The position numbers and the translations under genes were made by a program. A stretch of DNA of 57,152 nucleotides from Prochlorococcus sp. AG-676-M04 (GTDB lineage: Bacteria > Cyanobacteriota > Cyanobacteriia > PCC-6307 > Cyanobiaceae), in the NCBI GenBank assembly GCA_003210895.1, contig QCUB01000002.1, positions 1 to 57,152 on the forward strand, in the 5' to 3' direction. Below, one piece after another: positions 6,108 to 13,750 of this stretch. The notes under the pieces were generated by a model that saw only the letters and a list, made by a program, of their open reading frames with translations, had not been told where the DNA came from and searched no databases. Position 1 is the first letter of the stretch. Each line of letters begins with the position of its first letter.

Positions 6108-6893
6108 TTGAATCGATTTGTTCCCACATCTAATAAGGGATTTTCATTAATAGAATTAGTTGTCGTAGTTGCAGTTCTTGCAATTTTAGCCGCTATTGGT
6201 ATTCCTAGTTTCAACGCAATTATTAAACGAGCACTTTTAGCTATTACAAAAACATCATTAAACGACAACTATAAACAATGTAAAATAAATTCTGATGGAG
6301 AACTGAATTTATCCAATATTCCAGGAGTAGTTTTTCAATCAAATGATTGCGCTAGCGATATCACAGCAACAATTAATAGTGAATGTACTTTGAAAATGAA
6401 TATGTCTACTGGAGCAAAAACTGGTTGGACTGATTCTTATGAGCAATGTGTTTCTGCAACTAATAATTCTCCAGGTAATGGTAATGGGAATGGAAATGGA
6501 AATAGGAATGGGAATGGATCAATTAATGAAGCCTTAGCTAATTATTGCAATAATGATCCCAAACCTACATCATGCCAAACTACAGGATTAGGAGGTTATG
6601 CAGTAGTTCATGACGATGGTACTGTCGCTGGAATAACTGTCTTAACAAGTAATGACCCTTTTAATAATGGCGGAGTAATGCCAATTGAATTTATGGGTTG
6701 CCCAGCTGGGTGTAGATTAATCCGACAAACAAATCCCTCAGACACAGGCAATGTAGCAGGATGGTTTGGTCAAAATGTCAATTACACTAATGGAGTATTT
6801 ACTCTTGAAGATGGGACTCAAATTAAAGATGGTGTTGGAATAAGACCTAATGGTGAAATGTTTGATACGGGCACTAATGAAATAATTAATTAA
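6108..6893 (+). CDS. Type IV pilin-like protein with Gly-Asn repeat, 261 aa
   Basis: TTG start at 6108; no ATG fits the signal sequence. Prepilin motif NKG-FSLIELVVVVAVLAIL with Glu at +5. Unlike the other four pilin-like genes its N-terminal helix (AAIGIPSFNAIIKRA) is that of ordinary cyanobacterial pilins. A low-complexity linker made of (GN)n repeats spans residues about 123-138. A globular C-terminal part with Cys pairs (CNNDPKPTSC, CPAGC) follows. Likely a pilus subunit or adhesin. Confidence 0.8.
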   Translation: MNRFVPTSNKGFSLIELVVVVAVLAILAAIGIPSFNAIIKRALLAITKTSLNDNYKQCKINSDGELNLSNIPGVVFQSNDCASDITATINSECTLKMNMSTGAKTGWTDSYEQCVSATNNSPGNGNGNGNGNRNGNGSINEALANYCNNDPKPTSCQTTGLGGYAVVHDDGTVAGITVLTSNDPFNNGGVMPIEFMGCPAGCRLIRQTNPSDTGNVAGWFGQNVNYTNGVFTLEDGTQIKDGVGIRPNGEMFDTGTNEIIN

Positions 6894-6959
6894 TTTATCG
6901 TTTAATAATTTAATTAAATATTTTTTGCATTGCTAATAAATTATAAATTATAAAGAGTT

Positions 6960-6981
6960 GCACCCAAAATGCACCCAAAGT
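6960..6981 (+). repeat. Tandem 11-bp pair, GCACCCAAAAT family
   Basis: GCACCCAAAAT then GCACCCAAAGT, 87 bp upstream of PRE1 copy 4. Confidence 0.7.
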
Positions 6982-7068
6982 AAAAGATATTAGTCCGAAT
7001 TATTCCACACTTTTTTCTCTAAATGTACTGATATAGCTATAAGTCTCAATTATAACCTTGTTTTAGCG

Positions 7069-7116
7069 GTTGCTTTGGGAGCACTAGGTCGCAGGTTCGA
7101 ATCCTTTCGCCCCGAC
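7069..7116 (+). repeat. PRE1 copy 4, with tRNA-type downstream flank
   Basis: tRNA-Pro 3' half from TTGCTTTGGGAGCA to CGCCCCGA. Unlike most copies it is not followed by the ATCAGTTATAGCAG flank. Its downstream sequence aligns with that of copy 7 and contains a decayed terminator (7135-7164). This may be the original chromosomal flank of the tRNA gene. Confidence 0.8.
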
Positions 7117-7134
7117 TCTAATAATCCATGTCAT

Positions 7135-7164
7135 AGAAAGGTTTCCCAGACTGTCTTTTTTTTT
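7135..7164 (+). terminator. Decayed tRNA-type terminator
   Basis: AGAAAG...CTGTCT with one mismatch, then nine T. It aligns with the perfect terminator after PRE1 copy 7 (16554-16579). Confidence 0.5.
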
Positions 7165-7189
7165 GGTTACATTGTAGAATAATGAAACT

Positions 7190-7211
7190 GAGCGAGTTTT
7201 GAGCGAGATTC
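7190..7211 (+). repeat. Tandem 11-bp pair, GAGCGAGATTT family
   Basis: GAGCGAGTTTT then GAGCGAGATTC, 73 bp after the end of PRE1 copy 4. Confidence 0.65.
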
Positions 7212-7314
7212 TGCTATACCTTGCATAACCTTGCCGAATGGTATCGCTCAAAATGATTATGACATTCACAAAATAATCACAATAATTCCTAAGATTAATA
7301 AAACAATAATAATA

Positions 7315-7488
7315 ATGAAGTCTATTCTTTCAAGTAAAAGAACAAAAGCAATATTAGGAATTGGTTTAATAGCTGTTGGTATTGGTGCAATTTCAAAAAA
7401 GGTTATCAGCTATCCAACTGGGGGATGTATGAAAGGTACTCAAGAATTGACTCTAAATAAAGGGATAAAAAACAAGATCTTTATTTAA
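7315..7488 (+). CDS. Small hydrophobic protein, 57 aa
   Basis: I start at the ATG at 7315 (MKSILSSKRTKAILGIGLIA), since the upstream 28 residues of the longer frame are Ile-rich and read from an A/T tract. One membrane helix (AILGIGLIAVGIGAI) is followed by a basic tail with one Cys. Function unknown. Confidence 0.45.
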   Translation: MKSILSSKRTKAILGIGLIAVGIGAISKKVISYPTGGCMKGTQELTLNKGIKNKIFI

Positions 7489-7504
7489 CGAGTAAGTATT
7501 TCAC

Positions 7505-7918
7505 TTATTCAATAATAATTGATCCGCCCATTCCAAAAGGTGCATGTGGAGAACAAACATAATAGTATTTGCCTTTAGATACGCCCTTTGTATTCCATGA
7601 TAATGTTCCATTTTGAGTCCCTGGAGTACCAGAAAGTATGCCTGTGGTTACCTGATCACCACCTCCACGAGAAAATTCAGTCTTTATATAGAAAGGATGA
7701 CGAGATGCGTCAATATCAAAGATAATTGTATCTCCTTTATTGATACTGACTGTAGGATCGTTTCCACTTACAGATCCGTTCCTATCAGTTCCACTCAAGA
7801 TATAGTCACGATAACCCTCTGCTGATACGTCTATTTTAAATGTTTCTGAATCTGCAAAAGCTGATCCTGAGAAACCTATAAGCAAAGGTAGTAAAAAAAT
7901 AGAACGCATAATTTTCAT
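7505..7918 (-). CDS. Secreted cupredoxin-like copper protein, 137 aa
   Basis: A signal peptide (MKIMRSIFLLPLLIGFSGSA) is followed by a beta-rich domain with type 1 copper ligands in the usual order: His in DASRHPFYIK, then Cys, His and Met in YYVCSPHAPFGMGG. This matches plastocyanin or azurin-like proteins, but the spacing and loops differ from photosynthetic plastocyanin. It may be a periplasmic electron carrier or copper-handling protein. Expression is probably driven by the promoter-hairpin module at 7945-7984. A 4-codon frame (MHIL) from 7929 ends in TGA overlapping this ATG. Confidence 0.78.
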   Translation of the reverse strand: MKIMRSIFLLPLLIGFSGSAFADSETFKIDVSAEGYRDYILSGTDRNGSVSGNDPTVSINKGDTIIFDIDASRHPFYIKTEFSRGGGDQVTTGILSGTPGTQNGTLSWNTKGVSKGKYYYVCSPHAPFGMGGSIIIE

Positions 7919-7944
7919 AATATGTGCATTTAAATAGTAAGAAT

Positions 7945-7984
7945 AAAAGGAGCTAATTGCCCCTTATTTTAGATCGACAGTCAA
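7945..7984 (-). promoter_or_regulatory. Promoter-hairpin module, copy at 7.9 kb
   Basis: TTGACT (7979-7984), 7 nt, TAAAAT (7966-7971), hairpin GGGGC-AATTA-GCTCC, TTTTATT. It is followed by a 26-nt spacer before the cupredoxin start. Confidence 0.7.
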
Positions 7985-8032
7985 TTATTTAAAATACCTC
8001 TTATAAGGTCTTCTAAAAAATTGGCAGTTTTA

Positions 8033-8197
8033 ATGAAATTTGCTTTTATGAGTGTAGAGTTATTTTTATTATGCAAATCTCATTTTTTTGCAAAAGTAGT
8101 TTTGTTTTTAACTCTTTATTGTATTTCTGATTTATCAATTAAAAATAATATTTTGAGAAAAGTAATGAATAGAGCTAATAGAGCTAAAAAAATTTAA
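8033..8197 (+). CDS. Hypothetical membrane protein, 54 aa
   Basis: MKFAFMSVELFLLCKSHFFA is followed by a second hydrophobic stretch (VVLFLTLYCI) and a strongly basic C-terminus (RKVMNRANRAKKI). Topology and function are unknown. It lies divergently from the cupredoxin gene. Confidence 0.4.
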   Translation: MKFAFMSVELFLLCKSHFFAKVVLFLTLYCISDLSIKNNILRKVMNRANRAKKI

Positions 8198-8253
8198 ACT
8201 TCCCAATCAATGGGATTTTAACTAATTTTTGGAATAATCAACCCACTACAGTT

Positions 8254-8322
8254 ATGGGAATAGGTGTAGCAATATTTGTATTATTAGGAATTTATATATC
8301 TTTACTCCAGACATATCAATAA
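8254..8322 (+). CDS. Possible 22-residue membrane peptide
   Basis: MGIGVAIFVLLGIYISLLQT ending YQ is one hydrophobic helix, of the size of small photosystem or cytochrome subunits, but I recognise none. Weak evidence. Confidence 0.25.
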   Translation: MGIGVAIFVLLGIYISLLQTYQ

Positions 8323-8327
8323 ATTAG

Positions 8328-8642
8328 TTAATTATTTTTTTTAATTTTTTCAAGATTCCATTTATCAAATATTAATTTCATTTCTCTTTCGTAGTATCTT
8401 ACTTTCTTTGCAAAAGGTAGTTGTTGAATAATTATCCCAAAGGGAAATTTAAAAAAAGAAGAGACATAAACAATATAAAACTCGACAAATGAAGGTTTTG
8501 GTGGGAGAGGTAAATTTTTTATATATGCCCAATCAATGCAAGGTTTTAGTTGCTTATCACTAGCGATAATATTTTTTTTACATCTCCGACAAGAAAATAG
8601 ATAAATGCAAATAAAAATCGGTAACGGAAGAAGTCTCAACAT
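8328..8642 (-). CDS. Hypothetical protein, 104 aa
   Basis: The N-terminal hydrophobic segment (MLRLLPLPIFICIYLFSC) is followed by a CRRCK motif that could be a metal-binding knuckle or the reduced end of a signal anchor. The C-terminus is amphipathic and basic (REMKLIFDKWNLEKIKKN). No known family is recognised. Confidence 0.5.
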   Translation of the reverse strand: MLRLLPLPIFICIYLFSCRRCKKNIIASDKQLKPCIDWAYIKNLPLPPKPSFVEFYIVYVSSFFKFPFGIIIQQLPFAKKVRYYEREMKLIFDKWNLEKIKKNN

Positions 8643-8728
8643 TTATTAAAAAGGTATTTCTTCAGTAGTTATTGCTTCAGGATAACCAAGCCTTAATTTA
8701 CTTGCGGCGCAATTAGTAAGCGTTTCAT

Positions 8729-9112
8729 TTATTCCCAAGTTTTCATATCAGTAGTTCCTTGTGATCTTTGCATCCAGGAATATTTCCATGTACCGTTTTC
8801 ATTTTTAAAAATGCAAGTATAAGTTGAAAGATCTTTATTTTGATTTCCTTTATAACTGAAGATTTCATTCAATGTGAAAACCGCGTATGCTATCTCACCG
8901 TAAATTTCAATTTTGTGGGTTTTGATTAGTTCTGAGGATTCTGCGACTAAGTCTTTACTATCAAACATTCCCACTAATCCCTGTGCAGAGATTGGATTTC
9001 CACTTGGCCTTACAGCCAAAAAATCTTCAGTAGCATTAGGTATTAGAAAAGAAGAATCTTCACTGGTTGCATAACCATTAATTAAATTTTCTATGGCTTG
9101 AGTACTTGACAT
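8729..9112 (-). CDS. SnoaL/NTF2-like domain protein, 127 aa
   Basis: The length and cone-shaped alpha+beta pattern fit the SnoaL-like/DUF4440 fold: helices at the N-terminus, FLAVRPSGNPISAQGLVGMF, then beta strands ending GTWKYSWMQRSQG. A clear paralog stands at 24208 (shared FxxxRPSGNPI..KG or QG, SIFK, W..HWLQRS-type end). Members act as small-molecule enzymes or binding domains; the substrate is not predictable. It follows a promoter-hairpin module by about one base. Confidence 0.75.
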   Translation of the reverse strand: MSSTQAIENLINGYATSEDSSFLIPNATEDFLAVRPSGNPISAQGLVGMFDSKDLVAESSELIKTHKIEIYGEIAYAVFTLNEIFSYKGNQNKDLSTYTCIFKNENGTWKYSWMQRSQGTTDMKTWE

Positions 9113-9113
9113 T

Positions 9114-9155
9114 AAAAAAGGAGCTAATTGCCCCTTATTTTAGGTCGACTGTCAA
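9114..9155 (-). promoter_or_regulatory. Promoter-hairpin module, copy at 9.1 kb
   Basis: TTGACA (9150-9155), 7 nt, TAAAAT (9137-9142), hairpin GGGGC-AATTA-GCTCC, six T, then the ATG of the SnoaL-like gene. CGATTG-A-CAGTCG around the first box is a near-perfect dyad. Confidence 0.75.
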
Positions 9156-9190
9156 TCGTATTTAATATAGCGGTGCAAGTAGTAAGCGTC

Positions 9191-9277
9191 TCATTTTCTT
9201 CTGTTTTTTATATTTAAAAATAAGTTTGTGTAATTCGCAATAACTAATAACAGCAAAAGAAACGTATTAATGGACAT
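9191..9277 (-). CDS. Single-pass membrane peptide, 28 aa
   Basis: MSINTFLLLLLVIANYTNLF with a basic tail KNRRK. Too short for gene callers. It is supported by its position: the ATG directly follows a complete promoter-hairpin module (9278-9321), as in the neighbouring genes. Confidence 0.55.
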   Translation of the reverse strand: MSINTFLLLLLVIANYTNLFLNIKNRRK

Positions 9278-9321
9278 AGAAAATAGGGTAGTTATACCCT
9301 TTAATGTAGATCGATTGTCAA
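9278..9321 (-). promoter_or_regulatory. Promoter-hairpin module, copy at 9.3 kb
   Basis: TTGACA (9316-9321), 7 nt, TACATT (9303-9308), hairpin AGGGTA-TAAC-TACCCT, ATTTT, ATG. The stem is fully different from the GGGGC copies but perfectly paired. CGATTG-A-CAATCG here is a perfect dyad over the first box. Confidence 0.75.
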
Positions 9322-9326
9322 TCGAA

Positions 9327-9581
9327 TTATTTTGTTTTAAGTTCAGGTTCGTACACAGCACCATTGCAAACTGCTACTGCAATACTTGCTTTTGATGCTT
9401 TATCCCAACTTTTTAGTTTCATCTCATATTTATCAATCCATTGAAAAGTTTTTTTAAAGCATTGATTCCAATAAAATGCCTTTTTTGAAATAGGTATCAA
9501 GGAAATAAAAATGAGTACTATTGCAGTTGTAGATGTAATTACACAGTATTTGATGACTTTTGGGCCTTTATTAGGAGACAT
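9327..9581 (-). CDS. Small membrane protein, 84 aa
   Basis: One membrane helix at residues about 9-32 (VIKYCVITSTTAIVLIFISL) is followed by a soluble part with conserved-looking Cys and Trp residues (WNQCFKKTFQWIDKYE, AVAVCNGAVYEPE). A related layout, an N-terminal anchor then Cys-containing soluble part, is seen at 18863; both genes follow promoter-hairpin modules. Function unknown. Confidence 0.6.
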   Translation of the reverse strand: MSPNKGPKVIKYCVITSTTAIVLIFISLIPISKKAFYWNQCFKKTFQWIDKYEMKLKSWDKASKASIAVAVCNGAVYEPELKTK

Positions 9582-9625
9582 AAAAATAGAAGGTTTTATT
9601 CCTCTCAGTTTAGATCGACTGTCAA
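9582..9625 (-). promoter_or_regulatory. Promoter-hairpin module, copy at 9.6 kb
   Basis: TTGACA (9620-9625), 7 nt, TAAACT (9607-9612), hairpin AGAGG-AATAAAA-CCTTCT with one bulged T, ATTTTT, ATG. Confidence 0.65.
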
Positions 9626-9640
9626 TATAAATACCCTAAA

Positions 9641-9994
9641 TCAGAATCCTGAGATTGCTTCATAAAAATCAGCATCTTCGAGTACTGCCTTTAATGGTTC
9701 GATTTCCTCTGCAGGACCATGTACCTGTACGTTAATATCAGCTACTTCAAAAAGCTTGGGAATCATATGTCCCATATTCTTTAGATGAAATAAAGCGGCA
9801 GAACCATCTTTATATGCCTCCCTTACAAAAGCTTTATCAGATCCGCATGTGGTGATATTGAAGAAAAGGCAGTCAGGCTCTTTAGATTTTGTCATAACTA
9901 GAATTTCCTCCAGAAGTTCTAAGCACTGATCCATCTTTCCATCCTTGACAGTGAAATGAGGATGAATGGATACCATCTTTGTATCGAGAGACAT
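9641..9994 (-). CDS. Dimeric alpha/beta-barrel (ABM-like) protein, 117 aa
   Basis: MVSIHPHFTVKDGKMDQCLE, LFFNITTCGSDKAFVREAYK and HLKNMGHMIPKLFEVADI follow the beta-alpha-beta order of the antibiotic-biosynthesis-monooxygenase/dimeric alpha-beta-barrel fold (His in the first strand, a segment of the E-x-Y type in the third). Members include small cofactor-free oxygenases. The substrate is unknown. A weak promoter-hairpin module lies 75 bp upstream. Confidence 0.65.
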   Translation of the reverse strand: MSLDTKMVSIHPHFTVKDGKMDQCLELLEEILVMTKSKEPDCLFFNITTCGSDKAFVREAYKDGSAALFHLKNMGHMIPKLFEVADINVQVHGPAEEIEPLKAVLEDADFYEAISGF

Positions 9995-10069
9995 AGATTA
10001 ATAGATATTAATAATTTCTTTCTAGCAATTAATTTTTATGAACAAGTTAAAAATATTGATTCATAAATA

Positions 10070-10110
10070 AAAGAGGAGCTAGTTGCCCCTTAGTTTAGAT
10101 CTACTTTCAT
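10070..10110 (-). promoter_or_regulatory. Promoter-hairpin module, degenerate copy at 10.1 kb
   Basis: The hairpin GGGGC-AACTA-GCTCC and TAAACT (10092-10097) are kept, but the first box has changed to ATGAAA (10105-10110). The distance to the gene at 9994 is 75 bp. Confidence 0.5.
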
Positions 10111-10145
10111 AAAAAATTATCAGATCTCCGACCTATTTAACACAA

Positions 10146-10190
10146 GGGCCAAAAAAGTGCCCATAAATAATGTTGCTATAATTTTTTAAA
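10146..10190 (+). promoter_or_regulatory. Orphan copy of the pilin-gene promoter block
   Basis: GTGCCCATAAATAATGTTGC followed by TATAATTTTTT is nearly identical to 4903-4930 upstream of the first pilin-like gene, but the ATG behind it opens only a 4-codon frame. It is probably the scar of a lost pilin cassette. It may now serve the DUF1651 gene at 10261. Confidence 0.5.
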
Positions 10191-10260
10191 AATGACAAGT
10201 TTTTAATAATTGCTCCTAGTTCTAATTCGAAAAAATAGATAATTTTTCTATAATATTTTT

Positions 10261-10518
10261 ATGAAAAAAATAGAGAAATTTATATTAATAAATAAAGACA
10301 GATCAAGAATTAAAGTCTTTGAACCATTCGAAGATGTTTCCAAACCTTCCTCATCTATTGATGCAATGATGATTTCTTATGGTTGCGTTTATAAGAGATC
10401 AAGTAAACCAGTAATGAAAGGTAGCAGAGTAGAGACATTAGAAAATGCACGAAAAGAATATAAACAGCTACTAGAGGAAGGTTGGAAGAAGACCAGTATT
10501 TTTAGAAGTTATTTTTAA
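10261..10518 (+). CDS. DUF1651 family protein, 85 aa
   Basis: The C-terminal pattern A-R-K-E-Y-x-x-L-x-x-x-GW (NARKEYKQLLEEGWKK) and the beta-rich N-terminus (KFILINKDRSRIKVFEPF) match DUF1651, a marine picocyanobacterial family present in several island copies; others are at 16655 and 28857. Function unknown. It converges on and overlaps the stop of the next gene by 4 nt. Confidence 0.7.
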   Translation: MKKIEKFILINKDRSRIKVFEPFEDVSKPSSSIDAMMISYGCVYKRSSKPVMKGSRVETLENARKEYKQLLEEGWKKTSIFRSYF

Positions 10519-10742
10519 GGATAAAAGTCCACTTTCCAACGCATTACGCAATAGCTTAGAGGATTATATCCATTGCAATTGCAGAACTTGAATATTTTTA
10601 AAGCGAAATGGTGGAAACTAGCATCATTAAAAAATGCCCAGCTAAAATAAATAGCAAATGCAGTTACAACAAACGCAGCATATTGAAGCCAATGAGTTCC
10701 AGACTTGTCTACACCATTTTTGTCAAAATTAGAATTACTCAT
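10515..10742 (-). CDS. Small membrane protein, hli-coupled, 75 aa
   Basis: MSNSNFDKNGVDKSGTHWLQYAAFVV... is paralogous to the protein at 23330 through residue about 50: shared DKNGVD, GTHWLQY, AFV, AFAI and WAFF, with one membrane helix. The C-termini diverge here after CNCNG. The ATG directly follows the TAA of the hli gene (TAAATG), so it is coupled to an Hli protein. Confidence 0.65.
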   Translation of the reverse strand: MSNSNFDKNGVDKSGTHWLQYAAFVVTAFAIYFSWAFFNDASFHHFALKIFKFCNCNGYNPLSYCVMRWKVDFYP

Positions 10743-10997
10743 TTAAAGGATTGGATATGCTATCCATCCAAATAAGCTATAGTTAATAATGACAGCCATG
10801 AAGCCTATCATTGCCAGCCTTCCATTTGTTCTTTCAGCAATAAACCAATAGCTATTTGGCCATTCAAATTTAGTCGTATTAGATATTTGATTTTCTGAAA
10901 GTTGATTCTCTTCAGGAGTATTGTCCTGATTAAGATAATAATTACTATCTGGGTAATAGCTTTCGCTTCGAATATTGTCTGATTGCTTTTCAATCAT
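10743..10997 (-). CDS. hli: High-light-inducible protein with long N-terminus, 84 aa
   Basis: The Hli core ERTNGRLAMIGFMAVIINYS and FGWIAYPIL end a protein whose first 45 residues are hydrophilic and Asn/Gln/Ser-rich (SYYPDSNYYLNQDNTPEENQ). Chlorophyll-binding residues (E, R, M) are present. It differs from the two operon types in its long N-terminal tail and in having no neighbouring hli gene. Confidence 0.88.
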   Translation of the reverse strand: MIEKQSDNIRSESYYPDSNYYLNQDNTPEENQLSENQISNTTKFEWPNSYWFIAERTNGRLAMIGFMAVIINYSLFGWIAYPIL

Positions 10998-11155
10998 TTT
11001 ATTAGAAATTTGAATTATATATATCTTAAAAACTAAAAAGGTTAAATAGGTTAAAAAGGTATTTCATCAATCATTAATTAGATAATTATTTTTGATTGCT
11101 GTCAAATAGCCATCATATCTATGATGGTTCTTCCTGACAAATCAGGAAATACTTT

Positions 11156-11177
11156 GCACCTAAAATGCAACATATTA
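11156..11177 (+). repeat. Tandem 11-bp pair, GCACCCAAAAT family, degenerate
   Basis: GCACCTAAAAT then GCAACATATTA, 78 bp upstream of PRE1 copy 5. The second word is badly decayed. Confidence 0.45.
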
Positions 11178-11253
11178 GTCCGAATTAGTCCATATATAAA
11201 TCTAAGGAAATCCTAATTGCAACATAAGTCTCACTTATAGCCTTTTTTTAGAG

Positions 11254-11303
11254 GGTTCTTTGGGAGCACTTGGTAGCAGGTTCGAATCCTGTCACTTCGA
11301 TCA
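11254..11303 (+). repeat. PRE1 copy 5
   Basis: tRNA-Pro 3' half with changes in the variable region (ACTTGGTAGCAGG) and acceptor (CACTTCGA). The ATCAGTTATAGCAGTAAGTC flank is intact. Confidence 0.8.
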
Positions 11304-11352
11304 GTTATAGCAGTAAGTCACAGCTAATATATAATTTACCCTTAAAAGAAGA

Positions 11353-11374
11353 GTGCCCGAAAAGTGACCAAAAG
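11353..11374 (+). repeat. Tandem 11-bp pair, GTGCCCAAAAA family
   Basis: GTGCCCGAAAA then GTGACCAAAAG, 50 bp after PRE1 copy 5 and 52 bp before the pilin-like gene. Confidence 0.6.
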
Positions 11375-11426
11375 ATTAATCAAAAAATGATTTGCTATAT
11401 AATGTATTAATGATTAAAAAAAATAA

Positions 11427-12377
11427 ATGAGACAAAATGAAAAAGGATTTTCACTGATTGAGCTTATTGTCGTTTTAATAATTACTGCAATTTTATCTCA
11501 GTTGGGATTTGTGTCATTTAATAGATACACCCGAAAAACCAAAGCATTTGCTGCTAAAACTGCCTTAAAAAATATTCAAAAAGAATGCGAGGCAAATATT
11601 GCTTTGAATGCCTCAGATAAATTCACACCTCTACCTATTGATGGCTATTCCTTAGATTCTGGAATGAATAATAATTGTGATGGGAATTCTGATGGATTTA
11701 TTGTGGCCAATCCTCTTAAAAATGACTATTTACCGGTTTGGAGATTAAACCCTAAGCAAGGAACGATTACCTGCTCTTATGAAAGTACAGAAAACAGCTT
11801 TTTTATTGAATGTAAGAGAGAAGGAAAGATTGAGAAGTTTAAAAATCAAATCAGTAAAGCTTTTGATGAAGGGAAACTATTGGAAAATAAATTTTATGAA
11901 AGAGGTAATAGTAGGTATGTAATTGTCGAGGGAGACACTTGGGAAGCTGCTCAAGCCAATGCTCTTTCCTTAGGAGGGAATTTAGCAACAATAAACGATA
12001 AAGAAGAAAATGATTTTTTGAAAACTGAATTATATGGTTCAGATAAAGTAAGTGATAAATTAGAAGAAAAATTTAGGATCTCGGGTGAACCATTAAGAGG
12101 TACAAGTATTTGGCTTGGTCATATAGATAAAAATTCAAAGGGGACATATAGCAGTGTTACTGGAGAAGAAACCTATTCAAATTGGGGTCCTGGAGAATAT
12201 TCTGATGGTATTGGTAAACAAGAAAAATACACGATACTTACATTATTTGATAATTACAATAGGGATCCAGGAATGGTTGGAACAGTAGCTAATAGACAAT
12301 ATAATACTCAAGCTTTAAGAGACAGGGGTGGTGCTCATATTTTTTATGGGTTAGCAGAGATAAAGATTGATGAATGA
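11427..12377 (+). CDS. Type IV pilin-like protein with C-type-lectin-like domain, 316 aa
   Basis: Prepilin motif EKG-FSLIELIVVLII, Glu at +5. Residues up to about 130 match the other three related pilins, including AFAAKTALKNIQKECEANIA and a Cys pair. From about residue 160 a C-type-lectin-like domain follows: VEGDTWEAAQANALSLGGNL, ATINDKEENDF, IWLG, a YSNWGPGE segment and a final GLAEIKI. This corresponds to the W-x-A-x-x-x-C...L-A-x-I family pattern, though the canonical Cys are missing. Such domains bind glycans or proteins, so this is a candidate surface adhesin. Confidence 0.85.
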   Translation: MRQNEKGFSLIELIVVLIITAILSQLGFVSFNRYTRKTKAFAAKTALKNIQKECEANIALNASDKFTPLPIDGYSLDSGMNNNCDGNSDGFIVANPLKNDYLPVWRLNPKQGTITCSYESTENSFFIECKREGKIEKFKNQISKAFDEGKLLENKFYERGNSRYVIVEGDTWEAAQANALSLGGNLATINDKEENDFLKTELYGSDKVSDKLEEKFRISGEPLRGTSIWLGHIDKNSKGTYSSVTGEETYSNWGPGEYSDGIGKQEKYTILTLFDNYNRDPGMVGTVANRQYNTQALRDRGGAHIFYGLAEIKIDE

Positions 12378-12439
12378 AATATTGCAAAAATTAGTGCACA
12401 AAATTATCACTGCTATATTTATTAAAAATAAATTTAGTA

Positions 12440-13396
12440 GTGTCAAATTCAAAAGAAAGTGGATTTACTCTTATTGAATTAATTATTGTTTTAATAATTA
12501 GTGCGATTCTTGCCCAGATTGGATATGTTACATGGAACTTACAAATAAGAAAAAGCAGAGCATTTGCGGCAAAGACAGCTATCAAAAATATTAAGAAGGA
12601 ATGTGAGTCAAATAGAGATTTAGGCTTAGATTCAATTTTTACTTTGTTAGAGCCTAAAGGTTATGAAATCAACTCAAGGAATACAAATAGTTGCTTAGGA
12701 GAAATAGCAAGTAGCTTAATTTCTGCCGTGCCAAATATTAGTAATGAATATCCAAGTTATTTTTATGATTTCAAATCAGGAGATATTTCTTGTGATTACA
12801 AAAACTCAAAGGATAACCTTTTCAAGGAATGTATCAATTTGCCTCCTAATACATCAATTGCTTTTAGTCCAGACAGAGGCCTCTCTTGTAGAGAGGTGAA
12901 GGTTGGCTCAACTCATTTTGGTTACAGTCAAATTTTCACTGCAGGTTATTCATCTGGGAGTCAATTGAAGTTCTTAAAGACTACTTTTAAAATTGGCAAA
13001 AAAAAAATAGTAGTTGATGGCTTAGGAGTTCAATCTTTTAGAACAAAACAAAGAGGGCGCTGGGTTGTTTCTCGTGATGGAATTAAGAATTGGGTAGCTT
13101 TTACAACAAAGAAAATCAATCAGTCAAAAGGTGGCTATAGTGCTGAGATTGATCCTGAAGATCCTTTTGGAATAAAGTTCTACCTTCCAAATGGAGAAGA
13201 AGCTAACAATATTGAAATGCTTGTTCATCAGAAACCTAGGGGAGAGTGGGATACTTATGTAAGTCCAGTTTTGGGTGATTTGAATAACAATCCTAAAACT
13301 AGAGGTTGGGAAAATTATGATCCCTCAAGGGGTGTATTCGTCTTAAATCCTAAAAAGGATACAACTACGGTTTGTGATGGGCGTGATTCTTTATAA
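12440..13396 (+). CDS. Type IV pilin-like protein with unique C-terminus, 318 aa
   Basis: GTG start at 12440; the equivalent position of the gene at 15511 is ATG in an almost identical context (TTTAGTAGTG vs TTTAGTCATG). Prepilin motif ESG-FTLIELIIVLII. The conserved N-terminal 130 residues are followed by a tail unlike the others (GLSCREVKVGSTHFGYSQIF, RGRWVVSRDGIKNWVAFTTK) that is beta-rich and ends CDGRDSL. No lectin motif is visible. It lies 62 bp after the lectin-bearing pilin gene with no PRE1 between. Confidence 0.83.
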   Translation: MSNSKESGFTLIELIIVLIISAILAQIGYVTWNLQIRKSRAFAAKTAIKNIKKECESNRDLGLDSIFTLLEPKGYEINSRNTNSCLGEIASSLISAVPNISNEYPSYFYDFKSGDISCDYKNSKDNLFKECINLPPNTSIAFSPDRGLSCREVKVGSTHFGYSQIFTAGYSSGSQLKFLKTTFKIGKKKIVVDGLGVQSFRTKQRGRWVVSRDGIKNWVAFTTKKINQSKGGYSAEIDPEDPFGIKFYLPNGEEANNIEMLVHQKPRGEWDTYVSPVLGDLNNNPKTRGWENYDPSRGVFVLNPKKDTTTVCDGRDSL

Positions 13397-13597
13397 AATT
13401 CAAATTAAGTGTCAATGACAGGTGGCCATAACCGAAAATATATTGGTATAGTATAAGCAAAGTTTTACCTGAAACACTAAATACTGGCAAGGTTTTTCTA
13501 TAAAAATAAATTCTAGAAAATTACAGCTAATAAGAGAATCAAATATGGATGAACCTCTACTATGACAATACTTAATTAAATATTAGTAATGTTCGTT

Positions 13598-13669
13598 GCC
13601 GATATAGCTCAGCGGTAGAGCAACTGTCTCGTAAACAGTAGGTCATCGGTTCAATTCCGATTATCGGCA
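13598..13669 (+). tRNA. tRNA-Thr(CGU)
   Basis: A complete cloverleaf: acceptor GCCGATA/TATCGGC, D-arm GCTC-AGCGGTA-GAGC, anticodon arm ACTGT-CTCGTAA-ACAGT with anticodon CGT, TPsiC arm ATCGG-TTCAATT-CCGAT. CCA is not encoded. It is the only intact tRNA gene in the window. No partial copy of this tRNA is seen nearby. Confidence 0.95.
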
Positions 13670-13750
13670 TTTAAATTTAAGTATTAGCGCTTATTGAAAC
13701 TAATAAATAGTCTATTTAGACTTCTAAAAATTATAAATTGTGGGGAATTT

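Noticed and set aside
7084-7269. 61-residue minus-strand frame ending GAKGFEPAT
   Set aside because: The end is the reverse complement of tRNA-Pro, a well-known artefact in gene calling near tRNA repeats.
11080-11110. TTGACA upstream of the hli gene at 10997 as a twelfth module
   Set aside because: The 7-nt spacing leads to AAAATA, with no clear hairpin or T-run and about 100 bp to the gene.
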